Assembly (NCBI GenBank): GCA_004193595.1
Contig: RPGQ01000011.1
Span: 1 to 44,627 of the forward strand
Source of the DNA: Desulfobacteraceae bacterium Eth-SRB2
Lineage (GTDB): Bacteria; Desulfobacterota; Desulfobacteria; Desulfobacterales; UBA11574
Direction of reading: 5' to 3'
DNA: 44,627 bases
Shown here: positions 24,712-33,101 of the stretch, piece after piece
Numbering within the stretch: position 1 is the first letter of the stretch
Layout of the letters: every line of letters starts with the position of its first letter
Position numbers and translations under genes: made by a program
The notes under the pieces: generated by a model
Told to the model about the DNA's origin: nothing
Databases searched by the model: none
What the model saw: only the letters and a program-made list of their open reading frames with translations

Positions 24712-25003
24712 AGTAAAGATCCGGGTCCAGAGAGCTCGGCTTTGATTATCCCCAGAGGGGATTTAGTTTGACGGCTTTTAACGATTTACGGAGTATTGGA
24801 GTGGTGGAGTAATGGAAGAAACCCCTTTTTTCATCGCTCTCAGAAAACAGATCCCTGGAGAAAATCTGAAAGTTTAAAGCTCTTTTTTTTAAATCAACAC
24901 TCCAATACTCCATTACTCCGGGTGTTTTATACGGGCAGAGCCATTGATCTCTGACCCCCGCAATGCGGGACAGGCTTGGCCCTGAGGACCACGTTTTTTA
25001 GAA
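24712..25003 (+). repeat. ~300-bp dispersed repeat, copy A
   Basis: A 292-bp non-coding element that is nearly identical, in opposite orientation, to 42212-42511. It starts AGTAAAGATC and ends GTTTTTTAGAA. Inside are inverted arms built of 8-bp tandem units (GGAGTATT, GGAGTGGT, GGAGTAAT) around a central segment with CAGATCCCTGGAGAAAATCTG. It fills the gap between the methyltransferase and glycerate kinase genes. Confidence 0.85.
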
Positions 25004-25079
25004 CCCAATACACAACATGGCTAAAGGCAATTCTTAAAGAACTAACCAAAAATAATCTCGCCGAAGGAGGACGCACAAC

Positions 25080-26438
25080 ATGAACAAACAACACAAAAAA
25101 TTAGAAACCCTACGTTCCGACGCCAAAGAGATATTTGCGGGCTGCCTTACGGCTGTGGACCCATACAAGGCGGTGAAACGTTTTGTTCACGTTCAGGGGG
25201 ACAGGCTTATTGTGGGAATGGAAGGAGGGCCTGAAACCGAACTTGACCTGGCCGAATTCGATCGCATCTCCCTCGTGGGTGCGGGAAAAGCTACTGCGCC
25301 CATGGCCGCGGCCATTGAAGAGCTATTCGGAGAAAGGATTCAGAAAGGGCTGATCAATGTTAAATACGGTTTTACGCAAGAGCTGGCATTTACTGAAATC
25401 ACCGAGGCCGGCCATCCCGTACCGGATGAAAACGGCGTAAAAGGGACCGGAAAGATCCTTGATTTCTTGCAAAGCACCGGGGAAAAGGACCTGATTTTTT
25501 CTCTCATATCCGGGGGGGGGTCCGCTCTGCTCCCTTTCGCTGTGGAAAATATCACACTCTCGGACAAGCAGGAAATTACCCGGGAATTACTGGCGTGCGG
25601 GGCCAGCATTGATGAGATAAACGCTGTCAGAAAACATATATCTTCTTCCAAGGGCGGCCAGATGGCAAGAGCGGCTTTTCCGGCCACCATTATCAACTTG
25701 ATGCTCTCGGACGTGGTGGGAGATAAGATGGACGTGATTGCATCAGGGCCCTTTGTGCCTGACAGTGCCACCTTCAAGGATGTTTGGAAAATCTTCAATA
25801 AATATAAATTAAAGGACATCCCCCTTGCCATTCATAAACACATGAAGTCGGGCCTGAACGGGCAAATTTCCGAAACACCCAAAGAGAATGATAAGATATT
25901 CAATCGCGTCTTTAATTTTATCGTGGGGAGCAATATATTAGCACTGGAATCAGCAAGTGCAACGGCCAAAACGCTCGGATATGAAACACTTATCCTTTCC
26001 TCCATGGTTGAAGGAGAAACAAGAGAAGTGGCGCGGGTTCACACCGCCATTGCAAAGGAAATTGTCAAAACCTGCAGACCGATTCCTGCGCCGGCATGTA
26101 TTATTACAGGAGGTGAAACCACTGTAACGATCCGGGGGGATGGTCTAGGGGGAAGGAACCAGGAATTCTGCCTGGCTGCATGCATGGACCTTGTGGAGCT
26201 TCCGCCTCGAGTTGTCATACTGAGCGGCGGCACGGACGGAAATGACGGCCCCACAGACGCAGCAGGCGCCCTGGTTGATCCTTTCACGGTAACACGAGGA
26301 AAAGATGCCGGGATGGAGGCCGCCGAGTTTCTAAACAGAAACGATGCGTATCACTTCTTTGAAAAAACCGAAGATCTTCTCATGACCGGCCCTACGAATA
26401 CAAATGTAATGGATGTCAGGCTTGTGTTGGTGGGCTGA
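25080..26438 (+). CDS. Glycerate 2-kinase (MOFRL/TtuD family)
   Basis: A 452-residue type-2 glycerate kinase, normal length. It phosphorylates D-glycerate to 2-phosphoglycerate for entry to lower glycolysis. The N-terminal domain has VGAGKATAPMAAAIEE, GHPVPDENG and the glycine-rich loop SLISGGGSALL, with AVRKHISSSKGGQMA and SDVVGDKMDVIASGPFVPD. The C-terminal MOFRL domain shows GGETTVTIRGDGLGGRNQEF and SGGTDGNDGPTDAAGA. All landmarks are present. The ATG follows a strong GAAGGAGGA site. It is alone between a repeat and the PA2779-like gene. Hydroxypyruvate reductase is an old misannotation of this family. Confidence 0.93.
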   Translation: MNKQHKKLETLRSDAKEIFAGCLTAVDPYKAVKRFVHVQGDRLIVGMEGGPETELDLAEFDRISLVGAGKATAPMAAAIEELFGERIQKGLINVKYGFTQELAFTEITEAGHPVPDENGVKGTGKILDFLQSTGEKDLIFSLISGGGSALLPFAVENITLSDKQEITRELLACGASIDEINAVRKHISSSKGGQMARAAFPATIINLMLSDVVGDKMDVIASGPFVPDSATFKDVWKIFNKYKLKDIPLAIHKHMKSGLNGQISETPKENDKIFNRVFNFIVGSNILALESASATAKTLGYETLILSSMVEGETREVARVHTAIAKEIVKTCRPIPAPACIITGGETTVTIRGDGLGGRNQEFCLAACMDLVELPPRVVILSGGTDGNDGPTDAAGALVDPFTVTRGKDAGMEAAEFLNRNDAYHFFEKTEDLLMTGPTNTNVMDVRLVLVG

Positions 26439-26660
26439 AATAGTGGGTTGCCGTAAAATTCCTCTTGACAGGAATTAAATAAACAAGTTAGTTCGCTTGG
26501 CTCACAATTTGGAATAATGGCCCGGGTGAAATAGAAAAAAGTTTCACGGGATAAAAATGATGAACTTGTAAAAGTCCGATGGCACAAAGAGGTTGCCATT
26601 AAAAGACTATTTATTTCATATAGTTGTAGAAATTTCGAAACGTTTAAACATTGGAGGTGT

Positions 26661-27077
26661 ATGATGCATCGAATCAGGTGTTCTGCCAGGTATGTAAGTT
26701 TTTTTATGACATTAACCATGGTGTTTTTTACCATGCCTCTTCAAACGGTTTGTGCAGCAATGGTGGGCACCGAAACGGTGCTTACTACTGCACAAACACA
26801 AAATGCACGTGAAAATCTTATCAGGTTTCTTGAACGTGAAGATTTAGAGGCCGCAATGACAGCCCAGGGTATTCCTTGGATAGAAGTCAAAGCCCGTGTG
26901 GGTAGTCTTTCCGATGCCCAGGTCATGCGAATTTCAGATAAAATGGATCAGCTTCCTGCCGGCGGCGATGGGCTCGGCCTTTTGGTAGGTGCCGCTTTGA
27001 TCGTCTTTTTGGTACTACTTTTTACAGATATTGCGGGTTATACCGACGTCTTCCCATTTGTTAAACACCGGAACTAA
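26661..27077 (+). CDS. PA2779-family membrane-anchored protein
   Basis: A 138-residue protein with an N-terminal signal/anchor (about residues 12-33), a soluble middle with the conserved-looking NARENLIRFLEREDLEAAM and RVGSLSDAQVMRISDKMDQLPAGG, and a C-terminal membrane helix (about 103-123). This layout is that of the PA2779 family, usually encoded next to a PA2778-type cysteine peptidase, as here (next gene, 283 bp on). Function is unknown; it may be a substrate, anchor or inhibitor of the peptidase. GGAGGTGT precedes the ATG. The 222-bp gap upstream holds a small AATTCCT/AGGAATT hairpin at 26457-26476 after the kinase gene. Confidence 0.8.
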   Translation: MMHRIRCSARYVSFFMTLTMVFFTMPLQTVCAAMVGTETVLTTAQTQNARENLIRFLEREDLEAAMTAQGIPWIEVKARVGSLSDAQVMRISDKMDQLPAGGDGLGLLVGAALIVFLVLLFTDIAGYTDVFPFVKHRN

Positions 27078-27360
27078 AACCTAAATTCTGCAAACCACGC
27101 ATCATTCTGATATACCTCGATAACGGGATCTTCGTTTCACTACGACAAGACATCAATCGTGGAGCCGTATTGTAATACTGCAATCGATTGATAGCGCAGT
27201 AGATCCGGTCGAGAAAAGGCTCCCCAAGAGTTAACTTTTTTCAAATTTTAATCTGGATTTTATCCTTTTGTTTTACCTATTATCGCTGTGTGGATATTGA
27301 CAATAACGTCTCGATACCGCATGGTATTGATAGTAAATTTATCTCTTTCGAAAGAAGTTA

Positions 27361-28326
27361 ATGCAGATTTTAGGTAAACATAATATGGCAATCCGCCGCA
27401 TATCCCTGCTATTGTGTATCGGGTTGTGGCTGACATGCCTGACCGGCTGTGCAGGTCTTAAAAAATGGGAACTGCTGCAAAAAGAGGGTAAGTTGCCCCA
27501 CCGTTTTGAGCTTAAGATGGTACCGTTTTTCCCCCAAAAGGCATATCAATGCGGGCCCGCCTCCCTTGCAATGTCACTTAACTGGAGCGGATTGACTGTT
27601 TCTCCTGAAGACCTTACAGATGAGGTCTTCACCCCCACACGAAAAGGAAGCCTGCAGACAGCGCTTATAAGCGCTGCCCGCCGTCACGGCAGAATCGCTT
27701 ATATATCGACCGGAATAGAAATCATATTCTCGGAAGTGGCCGCCGGTCATCCGGTAATCATTTTGCAAAACCTCGGGCTTTCCTGGTATCCTGTCTGGCA
27801 CTATTCAGTTGTTGTGGGTTATGATTTACCGAAAAAAATCGTTATTCTTCGCTCCGGCGCCACCGCCCGCAAGATCATGCCTTCCCGAGTCTTTGTGAAC
27901 ACCTGGGCTCGCGGCAATTACTGGGGACTTTTAATTCTACGACCGGATCAACTTCCTGCCACTGCAGAGAAGGGCCTATTTCTGGAAGCGGTGCTGGGAC
28001 TTGAAAAGGCCCGCCAGTTCCGTGCCGCAATCCATGGATATAAAACAGCGCTGGCACGCTGGCCACAAAATCTGACCGCCATTATGGGTATTGGCAACTG
28101 CCATTATGCACTGGGAGAATTAAAAGATGCCGAGTCGGCCTTCAGAAAAACTGTGCGGTTACATCCCAAGGAAGGTTCCGCTTTAAACAACCTGGCACAA
28201 ATTCTTTTTGAGCAAGGACGAAAGCAGGAAGCGCTGGAAACTATCAAAAAGGCGGTTTCTCTTGGCGGTCCGTTAAGCGCTGTTTATGCAAAGACCCTTG
28301 AAGAAATTCAAGCCGGGTCACGGTGA
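27361..28326 (+). CDS. PA2778-family C39-like cysteine peptidase lipoprotein with TPR repeats
   Basis: A 321-residue lipoprotein: lipobox LTGC (27-30), then a C39-like peptidase domain with nucleophile C64 in YQCGPASLAM and H147 in WHYSVVVGYD, and three TPR units in residues about 205-315 (AAIHGYKTALARWPQN, AESAFRKTVRLHPKE, EALETIKKAVSLGG). It should face the periplasm, tethered to a membrane, and cut or bind a protein partner. The paired PA2779-like gene upstream is a candidate partner. A second ATG at 27385 would give a more typical signal peptide; I keep the first. An AACTTC-TTCA-GAAGTT hairpin lies just past the stop. Confidence 0.88.
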   Translation: MQILGKHNMAIRRISLLLCIGLWLTCLTGCAGLKKWELLQKEGKLPHRFELKMVPFFPQKAYQCGPASLAMSLNWSGLTVSPEDLTDEVFTPTRKGSLQTALISAARRHGRIAYISTGIEIIFSEVAAGHPVIILQNLGLSWYPVWHYSVVVGYDLPKKIVILRSGATARKIMPSRVFVNTWARGNYWGLLILRPDQLPATAEKGLFLEAVLGLEKARQFRAAIHGYKTALARWPQNLTAIMGIGNCHYALGELKDAESAFRKTVRLHPKEGSALNNLAQILFEQGRKQEALETIKKAVSLGGPLSAVYAKTLEEIQAGSR

Positions 28327-28512
28327 AAAGCTAACTTCTTCAGAAGTTTCGAGGTAAAAAGTCTTTTGCGAGGGACTTTGACCATTTTTTAGAAAAAGCG
28401 TTTCCATGGGTGGTGCGTTAAAATTATCTCCCGAATATAGCGGGATGAGCAAAACAAACTAACTTAATGCCTGACAAACAATAAACTGTTGATTTTAAGG
28501 TGCTGATTAGAT

Positions 28513-28607
28513 ATAAAAAAGCCTCCACCGAAATGGAAGAAGCCTGTTTAATGGGATTCAGTGGAGGCTCTGAGTAAGGAAAACTGGTGTCAGCACTCCT
28601 TCAACTC
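28513..28607 (-). ncRNA. Predicted small RNA, about 95 nt
   Basis: An isolated minus-strand transcription unit with no ORF: a promoter at 28614-28642 and a hairpin with T-run at 28515-28569. The predicted RNA begins GAGUUGAAGGAG, and its first 36 nt can form a 9-bp bulged stem (GAGU-AAGGA with UCCUU-ACUC), followed by the terminator stem. It lies between two plus-strand genes, so it is not a leader. The surrounding 28327-28797 gap holds otherwise only a short repeat fragment. Confidence 0.45.
28515..28569 (-). terminator. Intrinsic terminator of the predicted small RNA
   Basis: AGCCTCCAC/GTGGAGGCT, a perfect 9-bp stem around a 32-nt loop, followed on the minus strand by TTTTTTAT. The run of T lies only on the minus-strand side, which sets the direction. 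Confidence 0.65.
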
Positions 28608-28613
28608 AAAAAA

Positions 28614-28642
28614 TATATATCAATAAAGCCCACGACGGTCAA
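28614..28642 (-). promoter_or_regulatory. Orphan sigma-70-type promoter
   Basis: On the minus strand TTGACC (28637-28642), a 17-bp spacer and TATATA (28614-28619). The predicted start near 28607 is the first base of a stem. Confidence 0.5.
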
Positions 28643-28701
28643 TCTAAAACTCTTGGGCAATTTTTATCTTAGAGGTTTCTAATATGAACTTAAGGGCTTG
28701 G

Positions 28702-28727
28702 CCCCAATATTCCAGCATTCCATTAAG
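28702..28727. repeat. Fragment of an 8-bp-unit repeat
   Basis: The reverse complement reads GGAATGCT then GGAATATT then GGGG, two units of the same 8-bp family that forms the arms at 34501-34675. Only one arm is present. Confidence 0.4.
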
Positions 28728-28797
28728 ACGGCACAAGAAGTTTACTATTTAAATCTTATCATTTCAACAGGTTATAGATTCTCTGAGACATTAAATT

Positions 28798-30120
28798 ATG
28801 AAAATTAAAATAAATATAAAACTATTTATTTTTTTTGCCCTGGTCTTGCCTTTTATAGTTCCCGCCTTTTCAGGAGCCCAGGAACATGTTGAAGTTTTTA
28901 CACTCGAACAAACTATTGAGAAAGCCATGAAGGCCAACCTCTCGCTGAAAATTTCCAGAGAAGAAATCAAGGCGGCAGAGGCGGAAAAAAAAGCCCAACG
29001 TACCCGTTTTTTCCCCACATTTAGCGTAACCTATCAATACAATAGACTGGACGAAGGCGCCAGTATCGGTGGCTTTGCGACAACTGCGAAAGATGAATAC
29101 TCATTTATTTCCTCTGTCACCCAACCGATATTTACGGGCTTTTCTATACTTAGACAATACGATATTGCAAACCTTGGCCTTAATGCTTCAGAAATTAAAG
29201 AAAAACTTGTGCGTCAGGATATTATCTTAGAGGCAAAAACCGCTTACTTTATGCTGTTAAAAGCTCAAAAACTTAGAAAAATTGCGGAACAGACCGTTAT
29301 CCAGATCAATGCCCAAAAAAATGTGGCCGAGAGTTTTTATCAGGTTGGAATGTCCCCATTAAATGATTTACTGCAGGCACAGGTTGAATTGGCCAACGCA
29401 AAACAGGACCTCATTGTTGCAAAAAATACCATGGAAAATGCTGAATTGGATTTTAATACCCTGATTCGAAGACCCATTAACACCCCTGTTGCCGTAGAAG
29501 ATATCCTTGATTACTCACCTTTTGAAAAAGATCTTGATTATTGCCTCGTGCAAGCGGATAAGAATCGTTTGGAAATCAAGATAGCCGATTTAGACGTTAA
29601 GATAGCGGAAAAGGAATTACAACTTGCAAAAAAAGATTATTATCCTTCAATTAACCTGGAGGGCAATTATTTCAGAGAAGGAACGGAATGGGATGTGGAT
29701 GGCGGCGAAGGTATATTTGATCCAAGGGGTTGGAATATTTTAGCCGTCGCAAAATGGAATTTTTTTGAATGGGGCCGCACCTCCTATGGAATAAATGAAA
29801 AAAAGTCACGTTCGTCTCAGGCACAATACAATAAAGAACAGCTTCTTGACAATATACAAAAAGAGGTAAAAAAAGCATACCTTAGAACACAAGAAGCAGA
29901 AAAGGCGATCATCGCTGTTGAAAAAGCCATCGAACAGGCCAAGGAAAATTTCAGGATCAACCAGGAACGTTACAAGGAACAGATGGCCACGTCCACCGAT
30001 GTCCTGGACGCCCAGACACTTCTTTCCGAAACCATGACAAATTATTACAATGCATTATATGCATATAAAATTTCGAAGGCTGCATTGTATCGGGTAATGG
30101 GTCAGGGAATTATAGAATGA
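28798..30120 (+). CDS. TolC-family outer-membrane efflux protein
   Basis: A 440-residue TolC/OEP protein. A signal peptide (about 1-27, ending SGAQ) is followed by two structural repeats rich in long helices: FTLEQTIEKAMKANLSLKISREEIKAAEAEKKAQ at the first repeat's start, and LEIKIADLDVKIAEKELQLAKKDYYPSINLEG at the second's. This is the trimeric outer-membrane channel that completes type I secretion or efflux pumps. No periplasmic adaptor or inner-membrane pump gene is next to it. Instead its TGA overlaps the ATG of ftsE by 4 bp, putting a TolC channel in a cell-division operon. The ribosome site before the ATG is weak. Confidence 0.92.
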   Translation: MKIKINIKLFIFFALVLPFIVPAFSGAQEHVEVFTLEQTIEKAMKANLSLKISREEIKAAEAEKKAQRTRFFPTFSVTYQYNRLDEGASIGGFATTAKDEYSFISSVTQPIFTGFSILRQYDIANLGLNASEIKEKLVRQDIILEAKTAYFMLLKAQKLRKIAEQTVIQINAQKNVAESFYQVGMSPLNDLLQAQVELANAKQDLIVAKNTMENAELDFNTLIRRPINTPVAVEDILDYSPFEKDLDYCLVQADKNRLEIKIADLDVKIAEKELQLAKKDYYPSINLEGNYFREGTEWDVDGGEGIFDPRGWNILAVAKWNFFEWGRTSYGINEKKSRSSQAQYNKEQLLDNIQKEVKKAYLRTQEAEKAIIAVEKAIEQAKENFRINQERYKEQMATSTDVLDAQTLLSETMTNYYNALYAYKISKAALYRVMGQGIIE

Positions 30121-30806
30121 TTGACGGTCAGAACAAAACTTCAATAATTCGAATGTTCCATGTTCACAAGAATTACGGCGCCAAGAAAGCTCTCGCCAAT
30201 ATCACCCTTGATATTCCAAAAAACGAACTTCTTTTTATCAGCGGTCCGAGTGGGGCAGGCAAAACCACCCTGCTTAAACTTCTATACCTTGGGGAAAAGG
30301 CATCAGAAGGGCAAGTATTGATCGAGGGAATAAACCTGTCGAGAATTTCTCACAAACGAATACCGCTTCTTAGACGAAAGTTCGGAATAATATTCCAGGA
30401 TTACAAGTTGATAGCCACAAAAACCGTCCTTGATAATATTGCCATTGTCCTTGAAGCAACAGGTAAAAAACGACGATTTATCGAAAAAAAGGTAAAAAGC
30501 ATATTAAGAACCGTGGGTATGGAAGAAAGTCTGAATTCCCTTCCCCCAAGTCTATCCGGCGGCGAACAGCAAAGAATAGCGGTTGCCAGGGCCGTTGTCG
30601 GTGATCCAAAGATAATCCTCGCAGATGAACCCACCGGCAATCTGGACGAAGTATCCGCCGATATCATCCTTGAGCTTCTTAAAAGATTCCATGCCCGTGG
30701 CGCCACGGTTATCATTGCAACCCATGACAAGGAGCTTATCCGTAAAACCGGGGGCAGGGTAATCCATCTAAATCAGGGTTACATGCAAAAAATAACAAAT
30801 ACTTGA
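30117..30806 (+). CDS. ftsE: Cell-division ABC ATPase FtsE
   Basis: A 229-residue ABC ATPase. Walker A GPSGAGKTT, Q-loop FQDYKL, signature LSGGEQQRIAVARA and Walker B ILADEPTGNLD are intact, followed by ATHDKELI with the switch His. It pairs with the membrane protein FtsX encoded next, and from family knowledge the complex uses ATP to drive murein-hydrolase activators at the septum. The first twelve residues before FHVHKNYG are longer than in E. coli FtsE. The ATG overlaps the tolC stop and its own stop overlaps the possible TTG start of ftsX. Confidence 0.95.
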   Translation: MIDGQNKTSIIRMFHVHKNYGAKKALANITLDIPKNELLFISGPSGAGKTTLLKLLYLGEKASEGQVLIEGINLSRISHKRIPLLRRKFGIIFQDYKLIATKTVLDNIAIVLEATGKKRRFIEKKVKSILRTVGMEESLNSLPPSLSGGEQQRIAVARAVVGDPKIILADEPTGNLDEVSADIILELLKRFHARGATVIIATHDKELIRKTGGRVIHLNQGYMQKITNT

Positions 30807-30817
30807 AAGTTGTTCCC

Positions 30818-31693
30818 ATGATTCTCAACTATAAAAGGGCCATACAGGATATCCTGGACAACAGATTCTTAAACGCCGTCACTATCATTACCATCGCCAT
30901 TTCCATCCTTATTGTCAGCGCTTTTGCTCTTTTTTTTGTAAACGCCAATGAAATAATAAATTCCTGGAAAAAAGGGATAAAGATCATGGCCTATCTGAAA
31001 CCGGAACCCCCTGAAATAAAGCTTCAAGAGTTAAAAGGGGAAATTCAACGCATAGAGGGTATCCAGGACGTCAGATTCATTTCAAAAAATGAGGCCTTTC
31101 AAGAGCTTAAAAAACAAATGAGACGGCAGTCTTCTTTGTTCGAAAATCTAAAGGAAAACCCGCTTCCGGATGCTTTTGAAATCCGTCTTAAAGGATCTTT
31201 CCAAAACCAGGAAAAAGTTGAAATTCTTGCCACCCAGCTCGAATCATTTGCCCAGGTTGATGAGGTGGAATATGGCCAGAGATGGCTTGGACAATTTACG
31301 AATTTTTTTAATCTTTTCAGATTAACCGGGTTTGCAATGGGTGGTCTTTTCTTTATGGCCACCTTATTAATCGTGGCCAATACCATTCGACTGGTACTCT
31401 ATTCAAGACAAGATGAGGTGGAAATCATGCGTCTGGTGGGTGCTACCGATAGTTTTATCAAGGCTCCCTTCTACATTCAGGGTCTTATCCAGGGAGCTTT
31501 TGGCGGAATTATCGGTCTGGTCGCATTATTTTTCAGTTTTTTATTGATATCATTCAGTATGGAACGGGGGATATCTCCGAGTCTGTTTACGATTAGATTT
31601 CTCTCCCCCGGCGCTTTCTGTGGCATAATACTTGGCAGTACATTTGCAGGATGGATAGGGTGTTATCTTTCTTTAAAACAATTTTTAAAATAA
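30818..31693 (+). CDS. ftsX: Cell-division ABC permease-like protein FtsX
   Basis: A 291-residue FtsX with the family topology: one helix near the N-terminus (about 20-40), a large periplasmic loop (about 45-165), and three helices at the C-terminal end. Residues such as LNAVTIITIAISILIVSAFAL and the EVEIMRLVGATDSFIKAPF segment are typical. It transmits FtsE's ATPase cycle to the activator encoded next. I start at ATG 30818; a TTG at 30803 overlapping the ftsE stop would add five residues. The 3' end overlaps the next gene by 43 bp, so translation is tightly linked. Confidence 0.93.
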   Translation: MILNYKRAIQDILDNRFLNAVTIITIAISILIVSAFALFFVNANEIINSWKKGIKIMAYLKPEPPEIKLQELKGEIQRIEGIQDVRFISKNEAFQELKKQMRRQSSLFENLKENPLPDAFEIRLKGSFQNQEKVEILATQLESFAQVDEVEYGQRWLGQFTNFFNLFRLTGFAMGGLFFMATLLIVANTIRLVLYSRQDEVEIMRLVGATDSFIKAPFYIQGLIQGAFGGIIGLVALFFSFLLISFSMERGISPSLFTIRFLSPGAFCGIILGSTFAGWIGCYLSLKQFLK

Positions 31694-33090
31694 TATTATT
31701 TACTGCCGCGGGTATCATTTTTGTGTTGCGGCCTTCTGAATTTTTTGGCGCTGAATCCCATGAAATTGGAATTGTCACCGTAAATAAGCTTAATCTACGG
31801 CCTGCACCGACAATAATGGATCCCCCTCTGGAGTTAATAAAAAAAGGGGAAAAGGTTAGCATTCTCCAGCATCTCAACGGGTGGTTAAAAATTAGTCACA
31901 AGGGTCGGGTCGGTTATATTCGAAATCTAAAACAGTATGTGCATATTATGCCTAAAGTTCCCGCAGCGAAAAAGAAAGAAAACGGGGATAACGGCGTTGA
32001 CATTGAACGGTTCAGAAAAGAAGCTGAAGATATCAACCGAAAGATAGAAAAAGGCAGGGATAGAGTTCTGACGTTCACCAGAGAAGAGGCCGCCATTGTA
32101 AGCAGCCTGAACGATATCGATCTGGCGCTTAACCAGGCAAGAAAACGAGTTTCCTCTCTCAAATTCGAACTTACCGCCCTCAGAGATAAAACCATCGAAA
32201 CCACCCGGGCATCCGACAGCCTCAAAAAGAGGATTAAAGCCGGTGAAGACTACATATTCAGACGCCTGGTGGCGCTTTATAAAATGAACTGGCTGGGGAA
32301 AATATATGTTTTGGCTTCGGCTCAATCCATGTATGAACTTTTTAAACGCAAAAAGTCCATGGAAACTATTTTAGCTTATGACGAAAAAATCCGAAAGAAC
32401 CTTCTAGACAACAAGACAAAGCTCCAGCAACTTTTGGTCAGGCTGAATTCCCAAAAAACGGAAAAGCTCTCTCTTGAAGCAGATTTAAAAAAACAGATTG
32501 CGGTTATGTCCGACGAAAGAGTAAAACGCTCCGGGATCCTTGCGGGCATCCGCAACAAAAAATCGCTGGAACTTGCGGCCCTTGAATCCTTGAAGCAGGC
32601 GGCAGTGGATCTGAATCATACAATTAAATCTCTAAACTTAGAAACCGGTCCATTAAAACAGAAAAAAAATATTCCGCCAAAAAGCTTTTCTTCATTAAAA
32701 GGATTGCTTAATATGCCGGTTAAAGGTAAAATTGTTAATCTTTTTGGCCCACATAAAAACAAAAAACTCAATGTAGTAAATTTTCAGAGCGGTATCGAGA
32801 TAAAGGCAGACAGAGGCGAACCGATCCGCGCTGTTTTTGATGGACAGATCCTTTATGCCACCTGGTTCAAGGGTTACGGCAACATGATAATCATTGATCA
32901 TGGGGAAAATTATTATACCGTTTATGCCCATGCTGAAGAACTCTTCGCATCAAAAGGAGATACCATAGATAAGGGAGATGTTGTTGCCACAGTCGGAGAT
33001 TCAGGATCCATGATAGGCCCAAGCCTCCATTTTGAAATACGCCATCACGGTAAACCTGTGGATCCGTTAAAATGGATTAAAAGAGGTTAA
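31651..33090 (+). CDS. envC: EnvC-like murein hydrolase activator (SH3, coiled coil, degenerate LytM)
   Basis: A 479-residue secreted protein. After a signal peptide (about 1-33) comes a bacterial SH3 domain (about 40-95, VNKLNLRPAPT and GWLKISHKGRVGYIR), a long coiled coil (about 115-330), and a LytM/M23 domain (about 345-478). In active LytM enzymes zinc is held by HxxxD and HxH; here the first motif reads QSGIE (Gln and Glu replacing His and Asp) and the last GPSLHFEIR (Ser for the first His). So it is probably not a peptidase but an amidase activator like EnvC. Position right after ftsEX supports this. It starts within ftsX. A SH3 domain is not part of E. coli EnvC. Confidence 0.88.
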   Translation: MDRVLSFFKTIFKIILFTAAGIIFVLRPSEFFGAESHEIGIVTVNKLNLRPAPTIMDPPLELIKKGEKVSILQHLNGWLKISHKGRVGYIRNLKQYVHIMPKVPAAKKKENGDNGVDIERFRKEAEDINRKIEKGRDRVLTFTREEAAIVSSLNDIDLALNQARKRVSSLKFELTALRDKTIETTRASDSLKKRIKAGEDYIFRRLVALYKMNWLGKIYVLASAQSMYELFKRKKSMETILAYDEKIRKNLLDNKTKLQQLLVRLNSQKTEKLSLEADLKKQIAVMSDERVKRSGILAGIRNKKSLELAALESLKQAAVDLNHTIKSLNLETGPLKQKKNIPPKSFSSLKGLLNMPVKGKIVNLFGPHKNKKLNVVNFQSGIEIKADRGEPIRAVFDGQILYATWFKGYGNMIIIDHGENYYTVYAHAEELFASKGDTIDKGDVVATVGDSGSMIGPSLHFEIRHHGKPVDPLKWIKRG

Positions 33091-33101
33091 GGAGAAACCA
33101 T

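Noticed and set aside
24770..24930. 8-bp tandem units as a CRISPR-like array
   Set aside because: Units are contiguous, with no spacers, and occur in inverted arms.
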